From positions 1 through 55,998 of the forward strand of contig JABACB010000007.1 of assembly GCA_014237925.1 (NCBI GenBank): 55,998 nucleotides of DNA, read 5' to 3'. The translations under genes were made by a program, and so were the position numbers. Below the pieces are notes generated by a model. That model was not told the origin of the DNA and searched no databases. It saw nothing but the letters and a program-made list of their open reading frames with translations. This DNA comes from Alphaproteobacteria bacterium. GTDB lineage: Bacteria > Pseudomonadota > Alphaproteobacteria > JABAAW01. Shown piece after piece: positions 24,727 to 33,441 of this stretch (positions within the stretch are counted from its first letter, which is position 1; every line of letters starts with the position of its first letter).

Positions 24727-25713
24727 CTAGTCGTCTTGTTGGCTGATCATATCGATGACGATTCCCTCTCGCAGTCCTCTGTCGGCGATGGCGAGGGTTG
24801 TCAGGGGAATTTGTCGGAAGATGCATAAGACGATTGCGCATCCGACGGCGAGCATGTCGGCTCTTTCCTGTCCGACGCAACCGTATGCGGCGCGTTTTTC
24901 TCGTTCGAGTTTTCGAAGTCTTTCGGCGACATGGAGCGCGCTTTCGATGTTGAGATGTTCTCCGTCGATCTGCTTTCGGTTGTATCGCTCGTATCCGTAT
25001 TGGAGGCATGTGAGCGATGTCAGCACGCCTGATGCGCCTACGGACGAGACTTTCTCTTCCTGGATGTTTTGGGAAATGTCGTTTTCGCGGTCGAACTTTC
25101 GGATGTGTTCTACGATGGTGTTGTTGATGTCTTCTTGCGTTTCGTCGTCGATGGCTTTCGTTCCGTATTGCTCCTTGAGAATGGCGAGCCCTGCGGGAAG
25201 GGAGAGGATGTTGATGCTTTGCGGTCTTTTGGGGTCGTCGAGCGACAGCCAAGCGATTTGCAGGCTTCCGCCGCCGATATCGAAGAGCAGTCCGTAGGGT
25301 TTTTCGTCGTCGAAGAGCTCTCGGCAAGAGAGGAGCGCGTATTGCATTTCTTCTTTGGGTTTGATGATTCGGAGGTCGATGTCCAATTTTTCTTTGATGG
25401 ATTTTACGAAGTCTGCGCCGTTTTCGGCTCTGCGGAAGGATTCGGTGGCGACGGCGGTGATCTTTTGGGGTTTCCACTTGTTGAATCGTTTGACGAAGGT
25501 TTCCAGCGCGTTGTAGCTGCGTTGCATGGATTCTTCGGAGAGCTTTCCGCTTGTCGCGAGCTTTTCGCCGAGATAGACAGGCACCGACGCTGCGTCGAGT
25601 GTTTTGAAGGGCTCGGTGTGTTGCGGCGTGGCTTGAGCGACGATCATGCGGCAAGAGTTCGTGCCGAGGTCGATGGCGGCGTATCGCGGGGCTTTGTTGT
25701 GGGGGTGTGTCAT
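24727..25713 (-). CDS. ppx: Ppx/GppA family exopolyphosphatase
   Basis: 328 aa, a short two-domain form (ASKHA fold) without the C-terminal HD extension. Motifs: RYAAIDLGTNSCRMIVAQ (phosphate loop 1), VATESFRRAENG, YGLLFDIGGGSLQIAW (phosphate loop 2), SLPAGLAIL, VSSVGASGVLTSLT. It hydrolyses polyphosphate or pppGpp. The start ATG overlaps the stop codon of the hydrolase gene by four bases (ATGA), so the two are coupled. It is followed by rlmE. Confidence 0.9.
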   Translation of the reverse strand: MTHPHNKAPRYAAIDLGTNSCRMIVAQATPQHTEPFKTLDAASVPVYLGEKLATSGKLSEESMQRSYNALETFVKRFNKWKPQKITAVATESFRRAENGADFVKSIKEKLDIDLRIIKPKEEMQYALLSCRELFDDEKPYGLLFDIGGGSLQIAWLSLDDPKRPQSINILSLPAGLAILKEQYGTKAIDDETQEDINNTIVEHIRKFDRENDISQNIQEEKVSSVGASGVLTSLTCLQYGYERYNRKQIDGEHLNIESALHVAERLRKLEREKRAAYGCVGQERADMLAVGCAIVLCIFRQIPLTTLAIADRGLREGIVIDMISQQDD

Positions 25714-26525
25714 GCGTTCTGTGTGCGGAGGCTGACGAGCTCCTGCAGGATGTCTTCGATTCTGGCGAGGTTCGTTTCGTCCGAGAGCATGTGGTCGCCT
25801 TGTGGATCGACGAGAGCGAGCGCGTCGGGACTATCCAGCAGCTGGAGGGTTTCCAACATGTGGGCGAGGGGGACGACCTCGTCCTTCATTCCTGCCAGCA
25901 TGCGCACGGGCGCGGGGCAGGGGATAGTTTCTTTGGGGTCATCGAGCAGGTGGTGTTTTCGGGATTCGGCGAGGAAGGTTTCGGAGAGGGTGTACCCTTG
26001 TTCAGGAGTTTTTTCAGGATCGTACCATCGTCCGATGTCTCCTTGCTGTATTTTCTGTCGTTCTGGCAGAGGAAAATCGGGCAGCAGGAGCTTTTGCGGG
26101 AAGTCGGGGGCAGGAGCGATCAGCAGCATGCCTGCGACGTGTTGGGAGTATCGTTTGAGGATATGGAGCGCCATCCATCCTCCCATGGAGGAGCCTGCGA
26201 CGATCCAGCGTTGGCGGGGGGCGAGGGTTTTTTGTGCATACTTGAAGACGGTCATGGTGTCGGAAATCCAGTCCCCGATGGTTGCCGTTTCCATGGAGCC
26301 TTGCGATTGTCCGTGCGCTCTGTAGTCGAAGAGGACTGTTGTTGTGTTCGTTTTTTGGGCAAAGTTGAGAATGCGCGTTGCTTTCGTTCCTGTTGTATCG
26401 GAGGTGTAGCCCGAGCAGAAGAGGATGGCGGGTTTGGAGGCCTCGGTGCTTTGGCAGCTGGTGACGGCGAGACGGAGGTTGTCTTCGGTTGTGAGGCTGT
26501 GGTGTTGGGGATGGGGATGGGGCAT
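25710..26525 (-). CDS. Alpha/beta hydrolase
   Basis: 271 aa. The nucleophile elbow is GSSMGG (VAGSSMGGWMALHIL, Ser near residue 120). The acid is likely Asp in LAGMKDEVVPLAHM and the base His in DPQGDHMLSDE. An oxyanion region FCSGYTSDTTGTKA and DYRAHGQSQGS precede them. No signal peptide. The substrate cannot be told; relatives include serine aminopeptidase-like and lipase-like proteins. First gene of a hydrolase-ppx-rlmE operon, divergent from metY across a 210-base spacer. Confidence 0.8.
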   Translation of the reverse strand: MPHPHPQHHSLTTEDNLRLAVTSCQSTEASKPAILFCSGYTSDTTGTKATRILNFAQKTNTTTVLFDYRAHGQSQGSMETATIGDWISDTMTVFKYAQKTLAPRQRWIVAGSSMGGWMALHILKRYSQHVAGMLLIAPAPDFPQKLLLPDFPLPERQKIQQGDIGRWYDPEKTPEQGYTLSETFLAESRKHHLLDDPKETIPCPAPVRMLAGMKDEVVPLAHMLETLQLLDSPDALALVDPQGDHMLSDETNLARIEDILQELVSLRTQNA

Positions 26526-26667
26526 GGGATGTGTGGGGGGGGCTATTCTCTACTGGCGATTGTAGCAGGAGGAGGGGAGGGTTGTGTAGAAAAAGTGTTG
26601 TACGAGGTGTGCGTGCGGTGTGCGATCGAAGCGCCCTCGCTCCGTCAAAAAACTTCCAAAAAAACAC

Positions 26668-26696
26668 TTCCTATTCCCTCCCCACTGCCCTAGAAT
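26668..26696 (+). promoter_or_regulatory. Candidate promoter of metY
   Basis: -10 TAGAAT at 26691-26696 with a weak -35 TTCCTA at 26668-26673 and a 17-base, C-rich spacer ending GCCC. The same GCCC-TA(G/C)AAT arrangement precedes thrS. No SAM riboswitch fold is apparent in the 210-base spacer. Confidence 0.4.
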
Positions 26697-26735
26697 GCCC
26701 TCTCCACACGGAACTCGGACGCTATCGCAACTACC

Positions 26736-28145
26736 ATGTCTCTCCCTCGACATCACAATCCCGCTTGGAAGCCCGCCACGCGCGCGCTGCACTCCGCCTA
26801 CCGCAGCGATCCGACGACACGCGCCTCCTCGCCCCCCCTCTACCAGACGGTCGCCTACCAGTTCGACGATACTGCGCAAGCCGCTCGCCTTTTCGCCCTC
26901 GAAGAACGAGGCGACATCTACACGCGCTTCCACAACCCGACCACCGCCATCCTCGAAGAACGCCTTGCAAGCCTTGAAGGAGGAACGGGCGCGCTCGCCG
27001 TGGGCTCGGGACAAGCTGCTGTCGCTTATGCCCTTCAAAACATCGCGCGAAACGGAGACAACATCGTAAGCTCGCAAGTGCTCTACGGAGGGGTTCGAAA
27101 CCTTTTTGCAAACGGTTTCAGAGACATGGGGATCGAAGTTCGCTTCGTCGATCCAAACGACCCCGAAGCTTTTCGCAACGCCAGCGACGAACGCACCCGC
27201 GCCTTCTACGGCGAAACATTGGCGAACCCGAATCTCACTCCCTTTCCCATCCAAGAAGTCGGCAAGATAAGCGAGCAGATGGGCATCCCCCTCGTCATCG
27301 ACAACACCACCGCTCCCATCCTCTGTCGCCCGCTCTTGCTGGGGGCGCATATCGTTGTCTATTCGATGACGAAGTACATCGGCGGACACGCCAACGCCAT
27401 CGGAGGTGCTATCGTAGACGGAGGAAACTTCGACTGGCGACAACACGCCGAACGTTTTCCCACCCTCAATGCCCCCGATCCCAACTACAAGGGCGTCGTC
27501 TTCACCGAGCTCGTCCAAAACCCGTCGCTCGATCTTGAAGGATGCGCCTATATCTTCCGTGCGCGCGTCGTTCTGCTGAGCAGCTTGGGAGGCGCGCTCT
27601 CCCCCTTCAACAGCTTTTTGTTTTTGCAAGGGTTGCACACGCTGCCCTTGCGCATGGAGGCGCATTCTCGAAACGCCCAAGCCGTCGCCGAGTTTCTTTC
27701 TGCGAGCAAGGAGGTTGCGCGCGTCGTCTATCCGGGCTTGCTTGAAGGGGAGGCGCGCGAGAAGGCGAAGTCCGTCCTGCGAGGAGGATGCGACGACCAG
27801 GACGGCGACCAGGACGGCGACCAGGGTGGCGACCAGGATGGCGACCAGGGTGACGACCGGGACGGCGGATCCTTCGGCGGATTGTTAGGCTTCGAGCTGA
27901 AAGGAGGCTTGTCGGCAGGCAGAAAGTTCATCGACGCGCTCGAAATGGTCTGCCATGTTGCAAACTTGGGCGATGTGCGCACGCTTGCCGTGCATCCCGC
28001 CTCGACGACGCACAGCCTGCTCTCGCGCGAAGAGCGTGAAGAAAGCGGTGTGTCGGAGGGTTATGTGCGTCTTTCGGTCGGCATCGAGCATATCGACGAC
28101 ATCAAAGCAGACTTAGCTCAAGCGCTTGCTCGCAGCAGCTCTTGA
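26736..28145 (+). CDS. metY: O-acetylhomoserine sulfhydrylase (Cys/Met PLP family)
   Basis: 469 aa. Family motifs: ATRALHSAYRSDPTTRASSPPLYQT, ARLFALEERGDIYTRFHNPTTAILEERLASLEGG, VIDNTTAPILCRPLLLGAHIVVYSMTKYIGG with the PLP lysine at K213, and GCAYIFRARVVLLSSLGG. It makes homocysteine from O-acetylhomoserine and sulfide. In the C-terminal domain a DGDQ-type insert of about 22 residues (12-bp DNA repeat, about 27790-27865) separates two conserved strands. The stop codon lies 53 bases before metA, forming a two-gene methionine operon. Confidence 0.9.
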   Translation: MSLPRHHNPAWKPATRALHSAYRSDPTTRASSPPLYQTVAYQFDDTAQAARLFALEERGDIYTRFHNPTTAILEERLASLEGGTGALAVGSGQAAVAYALQNIARNGDNIVSSQVLYGGVRNLFANGFRDMGIEVRFVDPNDPEAFRNASDERTRAFYGETLANPNLTPFPIQEVGKISEQMGIPLVIDNTTAPILCRPLLLGAHIVVYSMTKYIGGHANAIGGAIVDGGNFDWRQHAERFPTLNAPDPNYKGVVFTELVQNPSLDLEGCAYIFRARVVLLSSLGGALSPFNSFLFLQGLHTLPLRMEAHSRNAQAVAEFLSASKEVARVVYPGLLEGEAREKAKSVLRGGCDDQDGDQDGDQGGDQDGDQGDDRDGGSFGGLLGFELKGGLSAGRKFIDALEMVCHVANLGDVRTLAVHPASTTHSLLSREEREESGVSEGYVRLSVGIEHIDDIKADLAQALARSSS

Positions 28146-28198
28146 GTTCGTCGAAGCGTCGAGAGAACAAGTCGATCCCACAGGACGGCGAAGATTGT

Positions 28199-29137
28199 AT
28201 GCCGATCAAGGTTCCAGACAACTTGCCTGCGCGTTCGATCCTGTCGCACGAGGGCGTCCGCCTGATCGAGGAGACGGATGCCTTGCGTCAAGATATTCGT
28301 GCCTTGCGTTTCTTGTTTGTGAACCTGATGCCGGACAAGATTGCAACCGAGACGCAGTTCGCGCGCCTTCTAGGCAACACGCCGTTGCAGGTCGAGGTTG
28401 TGTTGTTGCGCACCAGCAGCTACTTGTCGAAGAATACCTCCGAGAAGCACCTGCTGGATTTCTATCGAGGGTGGGAGGATGTGCGCGAAGAGCAGTTCGA
28501 CGCGATGATCGTAACGGGAGCTCCTGTCGAGCTGATGGAATTCGAAGAGGTCGCCTATTGGGAGGAGTTGTCTCGTTTGATCAAGTGGAGCGAGCGTCAT
28601 GTGCTGGGAGGCAGTTTGTTCGTCTGTTGGTCGGCACAAGCTGCCTTGTACGCTCGTTACGGGGTTGGAAAACGTGCTCTGCGCCAAAAAATGTTCGGCT
28701 TGTTTCCGCATCGGCGATTGCGCTCCAGCTCAAAATTGCTTGCGGGATTTGGCGATGCGCCGTTTCCCGTTCCCGTTTCTCGCCACACGGAGACGCGGCG
28801 CGAGGACTTGCCGCGCGCGTTGGAGATTTTGATCGATTCGGACGAGGCGGGAATTTGCCTTTTGGAGGACGAGGAGTATCGTTCTCTGTACTTGTTCAAT
28901 CATTTCGAGTACGACGCAGACACGTTGGCGCACGAGTATCGACGCGATCTTGAACGGGGCGTGGAGACAGGGTTGCCGCACGGTTATTTTCCGGCGAACA
29001 ATGTCGAGGCTTCGGTTGCAAACTCGTGGCGTCCTTACGCGCAGTTGTTGGTGTCGAATTGGATTTGCGAGGTGTATCGAAGAATGTCGTTGGCAGGCGC
29101 GCTGGATGTTGCCGAGCGAGCGCGTAAGGTTTCTTGA
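28199..29137 (+). CDS. metA: Homoserine O-acyltransferase, MetA type with Glu111 (probably acetyl-CoA)
   Basis: 312 aa from the ATG at 28199, with AGGA upstream; a TTG overlapping the metY stop is less likely because MPIKVPDNLP is the standard MetA start. Catalytic Cys143 (FVCWSAQAAL), Lys47 (NLMPDKIATE) and the NHFEYDADTLAHEY segment with His and Glu are all present. Residue 111 is Glu (VTGAPVELMEF); in characterised MetA enzymes Glu here goes with acetyl-CoA and Gly with succinyl-CoA. The neighbouring metY uses O-acetylhomoserine, so an acetyl-transfer pathway is consistent. Confidence 0.9.
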   Translation: MPIKVPDNLPARSILSHEGVRLIEETDALRQDIRALRFLFVNLMPDKIATETQFARLLGNTPLQVEVVLLRTSSYLSKNTSEKHLLDFYRGWEDVREEQFDAMIVTGAPVELMEFEEVAYWEELSRLIKWSERHVLGGSLFVCWSAQAALYARYGVGKRALRQKMFGLFPHRRLRSSSKLLAGFGDAPFPVPVSRHTETRREDLPRALEILIDSDEAGICLLEDEEYRSLYLFNHFEYDADTLAHEYRRDLERGVETGLPHGYFPANNVEASVANSWRPYAQLLVSNWICEVYRRMSLAGALDVAERARKVS

Positions 29138-29169
29138 CGAGTCGGTTTGACGCGTCGGTGGAACTTTCT

Positions 29170-29220
29170 ACGAAGGGAAGACCAAGAATGAAAGACCAAG
29201 AATGAAAGACCAAGAATGGG
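29170..29220. repeat. 16-bp tandem repeat after metA
   Basis: A GAAAGACCAAGAAT-type unit is repeated about three times. It is followed by a stretch resembling the mutY-rlmE spacer. Confidence 0.8.
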
Positions 29221-29330
29221 GATTTTTTAGGCATTTTGAGGCAACTCGAAAGGCACGATATCTGCCTCATGGGTGTCAAGTGCGTTTCGACGGTTAAAAA
29301 AGCCTTGTTTTTTTTTGCGTTGTTTTTTTC

Positions 29331-29359
29331 TTGCCATCCTCCCCCCCATGCCCTACAAT
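29331..29359 (+). promoter_or_regulatory. Promoter of thrS
   Basis: -35 TTGCCA (29331-29336), 17-base C-rich spacer, -10 TACAAT (29354-29359). It is the only strong element in the 307-base spacer from metA to thrS; the rest is repeat and T-rich tract. Confidence 0.65.
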
Positions 29360-29444
29360 TCCCCCACAACAACGACCGCGAGCTTGACGATATGGTAGTT
29401 TTCTCCTTCTCCCCGCGCGAGCACTCCTCCGCCACCGCCGCCTT

Positions 29445-31421
29445 GTGCGCCTAGAAAGCCAGAGCAAAAGCCAAAGCGCCAGAGCAATTGTGTCCGCCTT
29501 GACGACAGAACGAGCCACCGACAGCGCCTCCCCCTCTACGGCTGTACCCCCCGCCCCCCCCGCTCCGACCGATGCTCCGCTAGACGCTCGGACGGGTTGT
29601 TTGTCCGATCCTGTTGCGCCAGAAAAAGACGCAGAGAAGGATGCAGCGAAAGACGTAGCGAAGCTCGCTGTTCTGCGCCACGATTGTGCGCACGTCATGG
29701 CGGAAGCTGTCCAGCGCCTCTACCCCGATGCAAAACTCGCCTTCGGCCCTGCGACCGAAGAAGGCTTCTACTACGACTTCCAGCACCCCACGCCCTTCAC
29801 CCCCGCCTGCTTTGCCGCCATCGAAGCCGCGATGAAAGAGATCGTCGCCGCGAACGCCCCCTTCCGCCGCGAAGAGTGGAGCAGAGAACAAGCGCACGAA
29901 CACTTCCTCGCCCAAGGAGAGCCGCTGAAAGCCGAACATGTCCTCTCGATTCCCGAAGAGGAAACGCTCACCGTCTATCGTCAAGGAGAATGGCTGGACC
30001 TGTGTCGCGGTCCGCACGGCGCATCCACGAAAGAAGTAGGCACAGCCTTCAAGCTGTTGAGCGTCTCGGAGGCGCTGTGGAAAGGAGGCGAGCCGAAGCT
30101 GCAACGCCTCCGCGGCACCTGCTGGCGCACACCTGCAGAGCTCAACGCTTACTTGGAACGGATGGAACGGGCGAAACGATCCGATCATCGCCGCTTGGGA
30201 CGCGGGCTTTACCATTTTCAAGAAGAAGCGGCGGGCTCCGTCTTCTGGCACGAGAAAGGATTCGCGCTCTATCGAACCTGCGAACGCTACATCCGCGCAC
30301 GCCTGTCGCAAGAGGGCTACCGCGAAGTGCGCACGCCGCAGCTGATCGACCGCAGCCTGTGGGAGCAATCGGGACACTGGCAGAAGTTCCGCGACCACAT
30401 GTATACGATCGCCGAACAAGACGAGACGGCAGAAGGGGGAACGCGCGTCTTTGCGCTCAAGCCGATGAACTGCCCTGGGCATGTCCAAATTTTCAAGCAG
30501 GATGTCGTGAGCTACCGCGAGCTGCCGATGCGTCTCGCCGAGTTCGGACAGGTTCACCGCAACGAACCCTCAGGCGCGCTGCACGGGCTGATGCGCGCAC
30601 GCGCGTTCACGCAAGACGACGGTCACATCTTCTGCCGCGAGGATCAGATCGTAGAGGAGACGCGTCGCTTTTGCGTTCTTCTGCAAAGCATCTACAAGGA
30701 CTTCGGCTTTACAGAGATCAGCGTCAAGTTTTCGGACAGACCGCGCGAGCGAGCAGGCGAGGAAGCTCTTTGGGACAAGGCGGAAGCCGCGCTGAGAAAC
30801 GCTTCGAAGGCGGCGGGCTTGGAAACCGAGCTGAACGCGGGCGAAGGCGCTTTCTACGGACCGAAGCTGGAGTTCGTCCTGCGCGACGGCTTGGGACGCG
30901 ACTGGCAGTGCGGCACATGGCAGGTGGATTTCGTCTTGCCGCGTCGATTGCAAGCGCACTACATCGACGAACGCGGCGAACGTCAGCATCCCGTCTTGCT
31001 GCATCGAGCGATCTTGGGCTCTTTGGAGCGTTTCTTGGGCATTCTGATGGAGCATACGGGCGGAGCATTGCCGTTGTGGCTCGCCCCTGTGCAAGTCGTC
31101 GTCGCGACGATCACGAACAAGAGCGACCCTTACGCCGAGCAATGCGCACGAGAGTTCGAGGCTGCGGGCTTGCGCGTTGCGCTCGATTGTCGCGCCGAGA
31201 AGATTGGCTACAAGGTGCGCGAGCATAGCGCGCACAAGGTGCCTGTGATCGCGGTCGTGGGGGAGAAAGAGCGCGAAGACGAGAATGTCGCGTTGCGCCG
31301 CTTGGGAAAAACGGACGATCTGAGCGGCGTGATGCCCTTGTCGCAGGCGGTTTCCGTCTTGCGCGCAGAGGGCGGGTTGCCTTCTTCTTGTCTTCGTCCT
31401 TCTTCTGGGAGCGCGTTGTAG
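29445..31421 (+). CDS. thrS: Threonyl-tRNA synthetase, N-terminal TGS domain unclear
   Basis: 658 aa from a GTG. The editing domain has HDCAH (H79, H83) and LDLCRGPH; the catalytic core has zinc ligands in KPMNCPGHVQIF, ALHGLMRARAFTQDDGH and VLLHRAILGSLERFLG; the anticodon domain follows (APVQVVVATIT). These give a complete, active-looking enzyme. The first ~70 residues are Ser/Ala/Pro-rich and do not form a clear TGS domain; an ATG at 29392 opens a 20-codon frame (VVFSFSPREHSSATAALCA) that ends where this frame begins and could be the lost TGS start. It overlaps infC by one base. Confidence 0.92.
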   Translation: MRLESQSKSQSARAIVSALTTERATDSASPSTAVPPAPPAPTDAPLDARTGCLSDPVAPEKDAEKDAAKDVAKLAVLRHDCAHVMAEAVQRLYPDAKLAFGPATEEGFYYDFQHPTPFTPACFAAIEAAMKEIVAANAPFRREEWSREQAHEHFLAQGEPLKAEHVLSIPEEETLTVYRQGEWLDLCRGPHGASTKEVGTAFKLLSVSEALWKGGEPKLQRLRGTCWRTPAELNAYLERMERAKRSDHRRLGRGLYHFQEEAAGSVFWHEKGFALYRTCERYIRARLSQEGYREVRTPQLIDRSLWEQSGHWQKFRDHMYTIAEQDETAEGGTRVFALKPMNCPGHVQIFKQDVVSYRELPMRLAEFGQVHRNEPSGALHGLMRARAFTQDDGHIFCREDQIVEETRRFCVLLQSIYKDFGFTEISVKFSDRPRERAGEEALWDKAEAALRNASKAAGLETELNAGEGAFYGPKLEFVLRDGLGRDWQCGTWQVDFVLPRRLQAHYIDERGERQHPVLLHRAILGSLERFLGILMEHTGGALPLWLAPVQVVVATITNKSDPYAEQCAREFEAAGLRVALDCRAEKIGYKVREHSAHKVPVIAVVGEKEREDENVALRRLGKTDDLSGVMPLSQAVSVLRAEGGLPSSCLRPSSGSAL

Positions 31422-31981
31422 TGGCTCGTCCTCCTGCGGATTTGCAACCCCCTCGGCGTGACCTGCCGCGCTCGAACGACGAGATCACGAGCGCGCAGGT
31501 GCGTCTGATCGACGGACGCGGTCAGAACATAGGGGTCGTGTCGTTGGAACGCGCTTTGGAAGAGGCGTCGCGCGCTTCGTTGGACTTGGTCGAGATTGCA
31601 CAAAGCGAGCAACCGCCGGTCGTGCGGGTCATGGATTTCGGCAAGTACAAGTACGAGTTGCAGAAGAAACGTCATCAAGCGCGCAAGAAGCAGAAGCAGA
31701 TCGATGTGAAGGAAATCAAGCTGCGTCTTAACATCGAGTCGCACGATTTCGAGGTGAAAATGCGCTCGGCGCGACGCTTCTTGGAAGAAGGGGACAAGGT
31801 GAAGGTTTCGTTGCGCTTTCGCGGGCGGGAGGTGACGCATCGAGACTTGGGCGACAAGAAGTTGCAGCAGGTTGTGGAGGAGCTGTCCGATCTCTCCAAG
31901 ATCGAATCGCCGCCGGAAATCGAGGGACGCCAGCTGATCATGGTCTTGACGCCTAAGGCGGCGCAAAGCTCCCCAACCTAA
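31421..31981 (+). CDS. infC: Translation initiation factor IF-3
   Basis: 186 aa from the GTG at 31421, which shares its G with the thrS stop codon. Motifs: RSNDEITSAQVRLIDGRGQNIGVVSLERAL, SLDLVEIAQSEQPPVVRVMDFGKYKYELQKK, the linker KRHQARKKQKQIDVKEIKLR, and the C-terminal domain HDFEVKMRSARRFLEEGDKVKVSLRFRGREVTH. It prevents early subunit joining and checks the start codon. The usual rpmI-rplT genes do not follow; argC does. A near-cognate start, as in other infC genes, remains possible. Confidence 0.93.
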   Translation: MARPPADLQPPRRDLPRSNDEITSAQVRLIDGRGQNIGVVSLERALEEASRASLDLVEIAQSEQPPVVRVMDFGKYKYELQKKRHQARKKQKQIDVKEIKLRLNIESHDFEVKMRSARRFLEEGDKVKVSLRFRGREVTHRDLGDKKLQQVVEELSDLSKIESPPEIEGRQLIMVLTPKAAQSSPT

Positions 31982-32067
31982 TACTCTCAAGCCTAATGCT
32001 CACAAGATTAAGACTCTTGACTCAAGTGTTGGCGAAGAGTTGACGAAGTGTTGACGAAGGACTGACG

Positions 32068-33123
32068 ATGTCTTGTCGCGTCGCCATCCTGGGAGCGAGC
32101 GGTTATACGGGATCCGAGTTGTTGCGCTGTCTCTTGTTGCGGCGCGCGATTGCAGGGGATGTCGAGCTCAAGGCTTTGACGAGCTCGAGCAGGGCGGGTC
32201 GCCATTTAGGCTCGCTGTTGCCGCAGTTTGCGGGCGCGGATTTGCCCGTGCTGTCCTTGTGGGAGGAGGTGGATTGGAAAGAGGTGGATGTTGCTTTTTG
32301 CGCGCTACCGCACGGCACGACGCAGGAGGTGATTGCGAAGCTTTGGCGGCACGAGCGTTTGCGGATCATCGATCTTTCGGCGGACTTTCGTTTGCGCGAT
32401 TTGGCGTTGTACGAGCGGTGGTATGGCAAGGCGCATGCGGCGCCTGAGTTGCAGGGGGAGGCTTGTTACGGGTTGAGCGAGTGGCATGGGAAGGGTATTG
32501 CCAAGTCGCGCTTGATTGCGAATCCGGGATGTTATGCGACGGCTTGTCAGTTGGCGTTGTTGCCTGTTGCGGAGAGGGTTGATTTGGAGACGGTGTTTTT
32601 GAGTGCTGCCTCAGGGGCTAGCGGTGCGGGGCGGAGTCTGCGTGAGGATTTGTTGTATTGCGAGTTGAACGAGAACTTTCGTCCTTACGCGACCTCTGGG
32701 CATCGTCATGTTGCGGAGATCGAGCAGGGATTGTGTTGGCGATTGGGTGTGGCGAAGGTTTCTCCTGTGAGTTTTGTTCCGCATCTTTTGCCATTGGATC
32801 GGGGGATTATGGTTTCGATGTCGGCGCGGATGCGTCGGGGGGAGGGGGTTTCGGATTTGCGCGAAGCGATGGCGGAGGCTTATGCGGAGAGTATTTTTGT
32901 CGATGTATTGGATGAGGGGGATGTTCCTTCGTTGAAGCGTGTTCGAGGGACGAATCGCTGCTTGCTTTCGGTGTGCGCCGATCGAAGAGAGGGGTGGGTA
33001 GTTGTTTTTTCTGCGATCGACAATCTTGTGAAGGGAGCGAGCGGTCAGGCATTGCAGAACATGAATCTTTTGTTGGGCTTGGAGGAGGGGACAGGCTTGG
33101 GAGGCGGCGCCTTCTTGCCTTGA
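32068..33123 (+). CDS. argC: N-acetyl-gamma-glutamyl-phosphate reductase
   Basis: 351 aa. NADP-binding GASGYTGSELLRCL at residues 9-22, catalytic Cys in IANPGCYATACQLAL, ASGASGAGRSLREDLLYCELNENFRPYATSGHRH, and VSFVPHLLPLDRGIM. C-terminal DNLVKGASGQALQNMNLLLG is typical. It catalyses the third step of arginine synthesis. Preceded by an 86-base spacer containing TTGACGAAG-like repeats. Followed by a 733-base spacer without genes. In many alphaproteobacteria argC sits next to rplM-rpsI; here it does not. Confidence 0.95.
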   Translation: MSCRVAILGASGYTGSELLRCLLLRRAIAGDVELKALTSSSRAGRHLGSLLPQFAGADLPVLSLWEEVDWKEVDVAFCALPHGTTQEVIAKLWRHERLRIIDLSADFRLRDLALYERWYGKAHAAPELQGEACYGLSEWHGKGIAKSRLIANPGCYATACQLALLPVAERVDLETVFLSAASGASGAGRSLREDLLYCELNENFRPYATSGHRHVAEIEQGLCWRLGVAKVSPVSFVPHLLPLDRGIMVSMSARMRRGEGVSDLREAMAEAYAESIFVDVLDEGDVPSLKRVRGTNRCLLSVCADRREGWVVVFSAIDNLVKGASGQALQNMNLLLGLEEGTGLGGGAFLP

Positions 33124-33270
33124 ATGTTGGGGGGGTACGGATATGGATTCGTAGCTTGTCTGTTGCGCTTGCACGCAGAACGCGCACAACCCTTGTTTTT
33201 TTGTTAATAAAAAATCTATTTTATGTTTTGTGTTTCCATCAACCAACACATAACTATCTATTAACTTATT

Positions 33271-33441
33271 GCTTGTTGCTATTGCAGTTCGTTGGTATTT
33301 AATTTTTTATTGATTGTTATAATTTTATTAAAATTGATGTATGCGGATGCGTAGATTGTTTGTTGTTATTACAATTCGTTACTATTCCATTTGTTATTGA
33401 TGATTACGATTTCGTTAGAATTGATGTGTATGGATGCGTAA
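33271..33441. repeat. AT-rich 87-bp direct duplication
   Basis: Two copies of about 84 bp (33271-33354 and 33358-33441) share roughly 77% identity by eye, and most differences are transitions. The tail TATGGATNCGTA plus the following CTGTTGCGCT also appears once at about 33142-33176, just after argC. No gene is supported between 33124 and 33856. Confidence 0.7.

Noticed and set aside
24727-25654. Upstream extension of the rlmE frame into the ppx region (about 554 aa in all)
   Set aside because: The upstream part is an Arg/His-rich shadow of ppx; the real rlmE product begins at the ATG at 24703.
26526-26735. SAM-II or other SAM riboswitch upstream of metY
   Set aside because: No conserved pseudoknot core could be recognised in the spacer; only a promoter-like element was seen.
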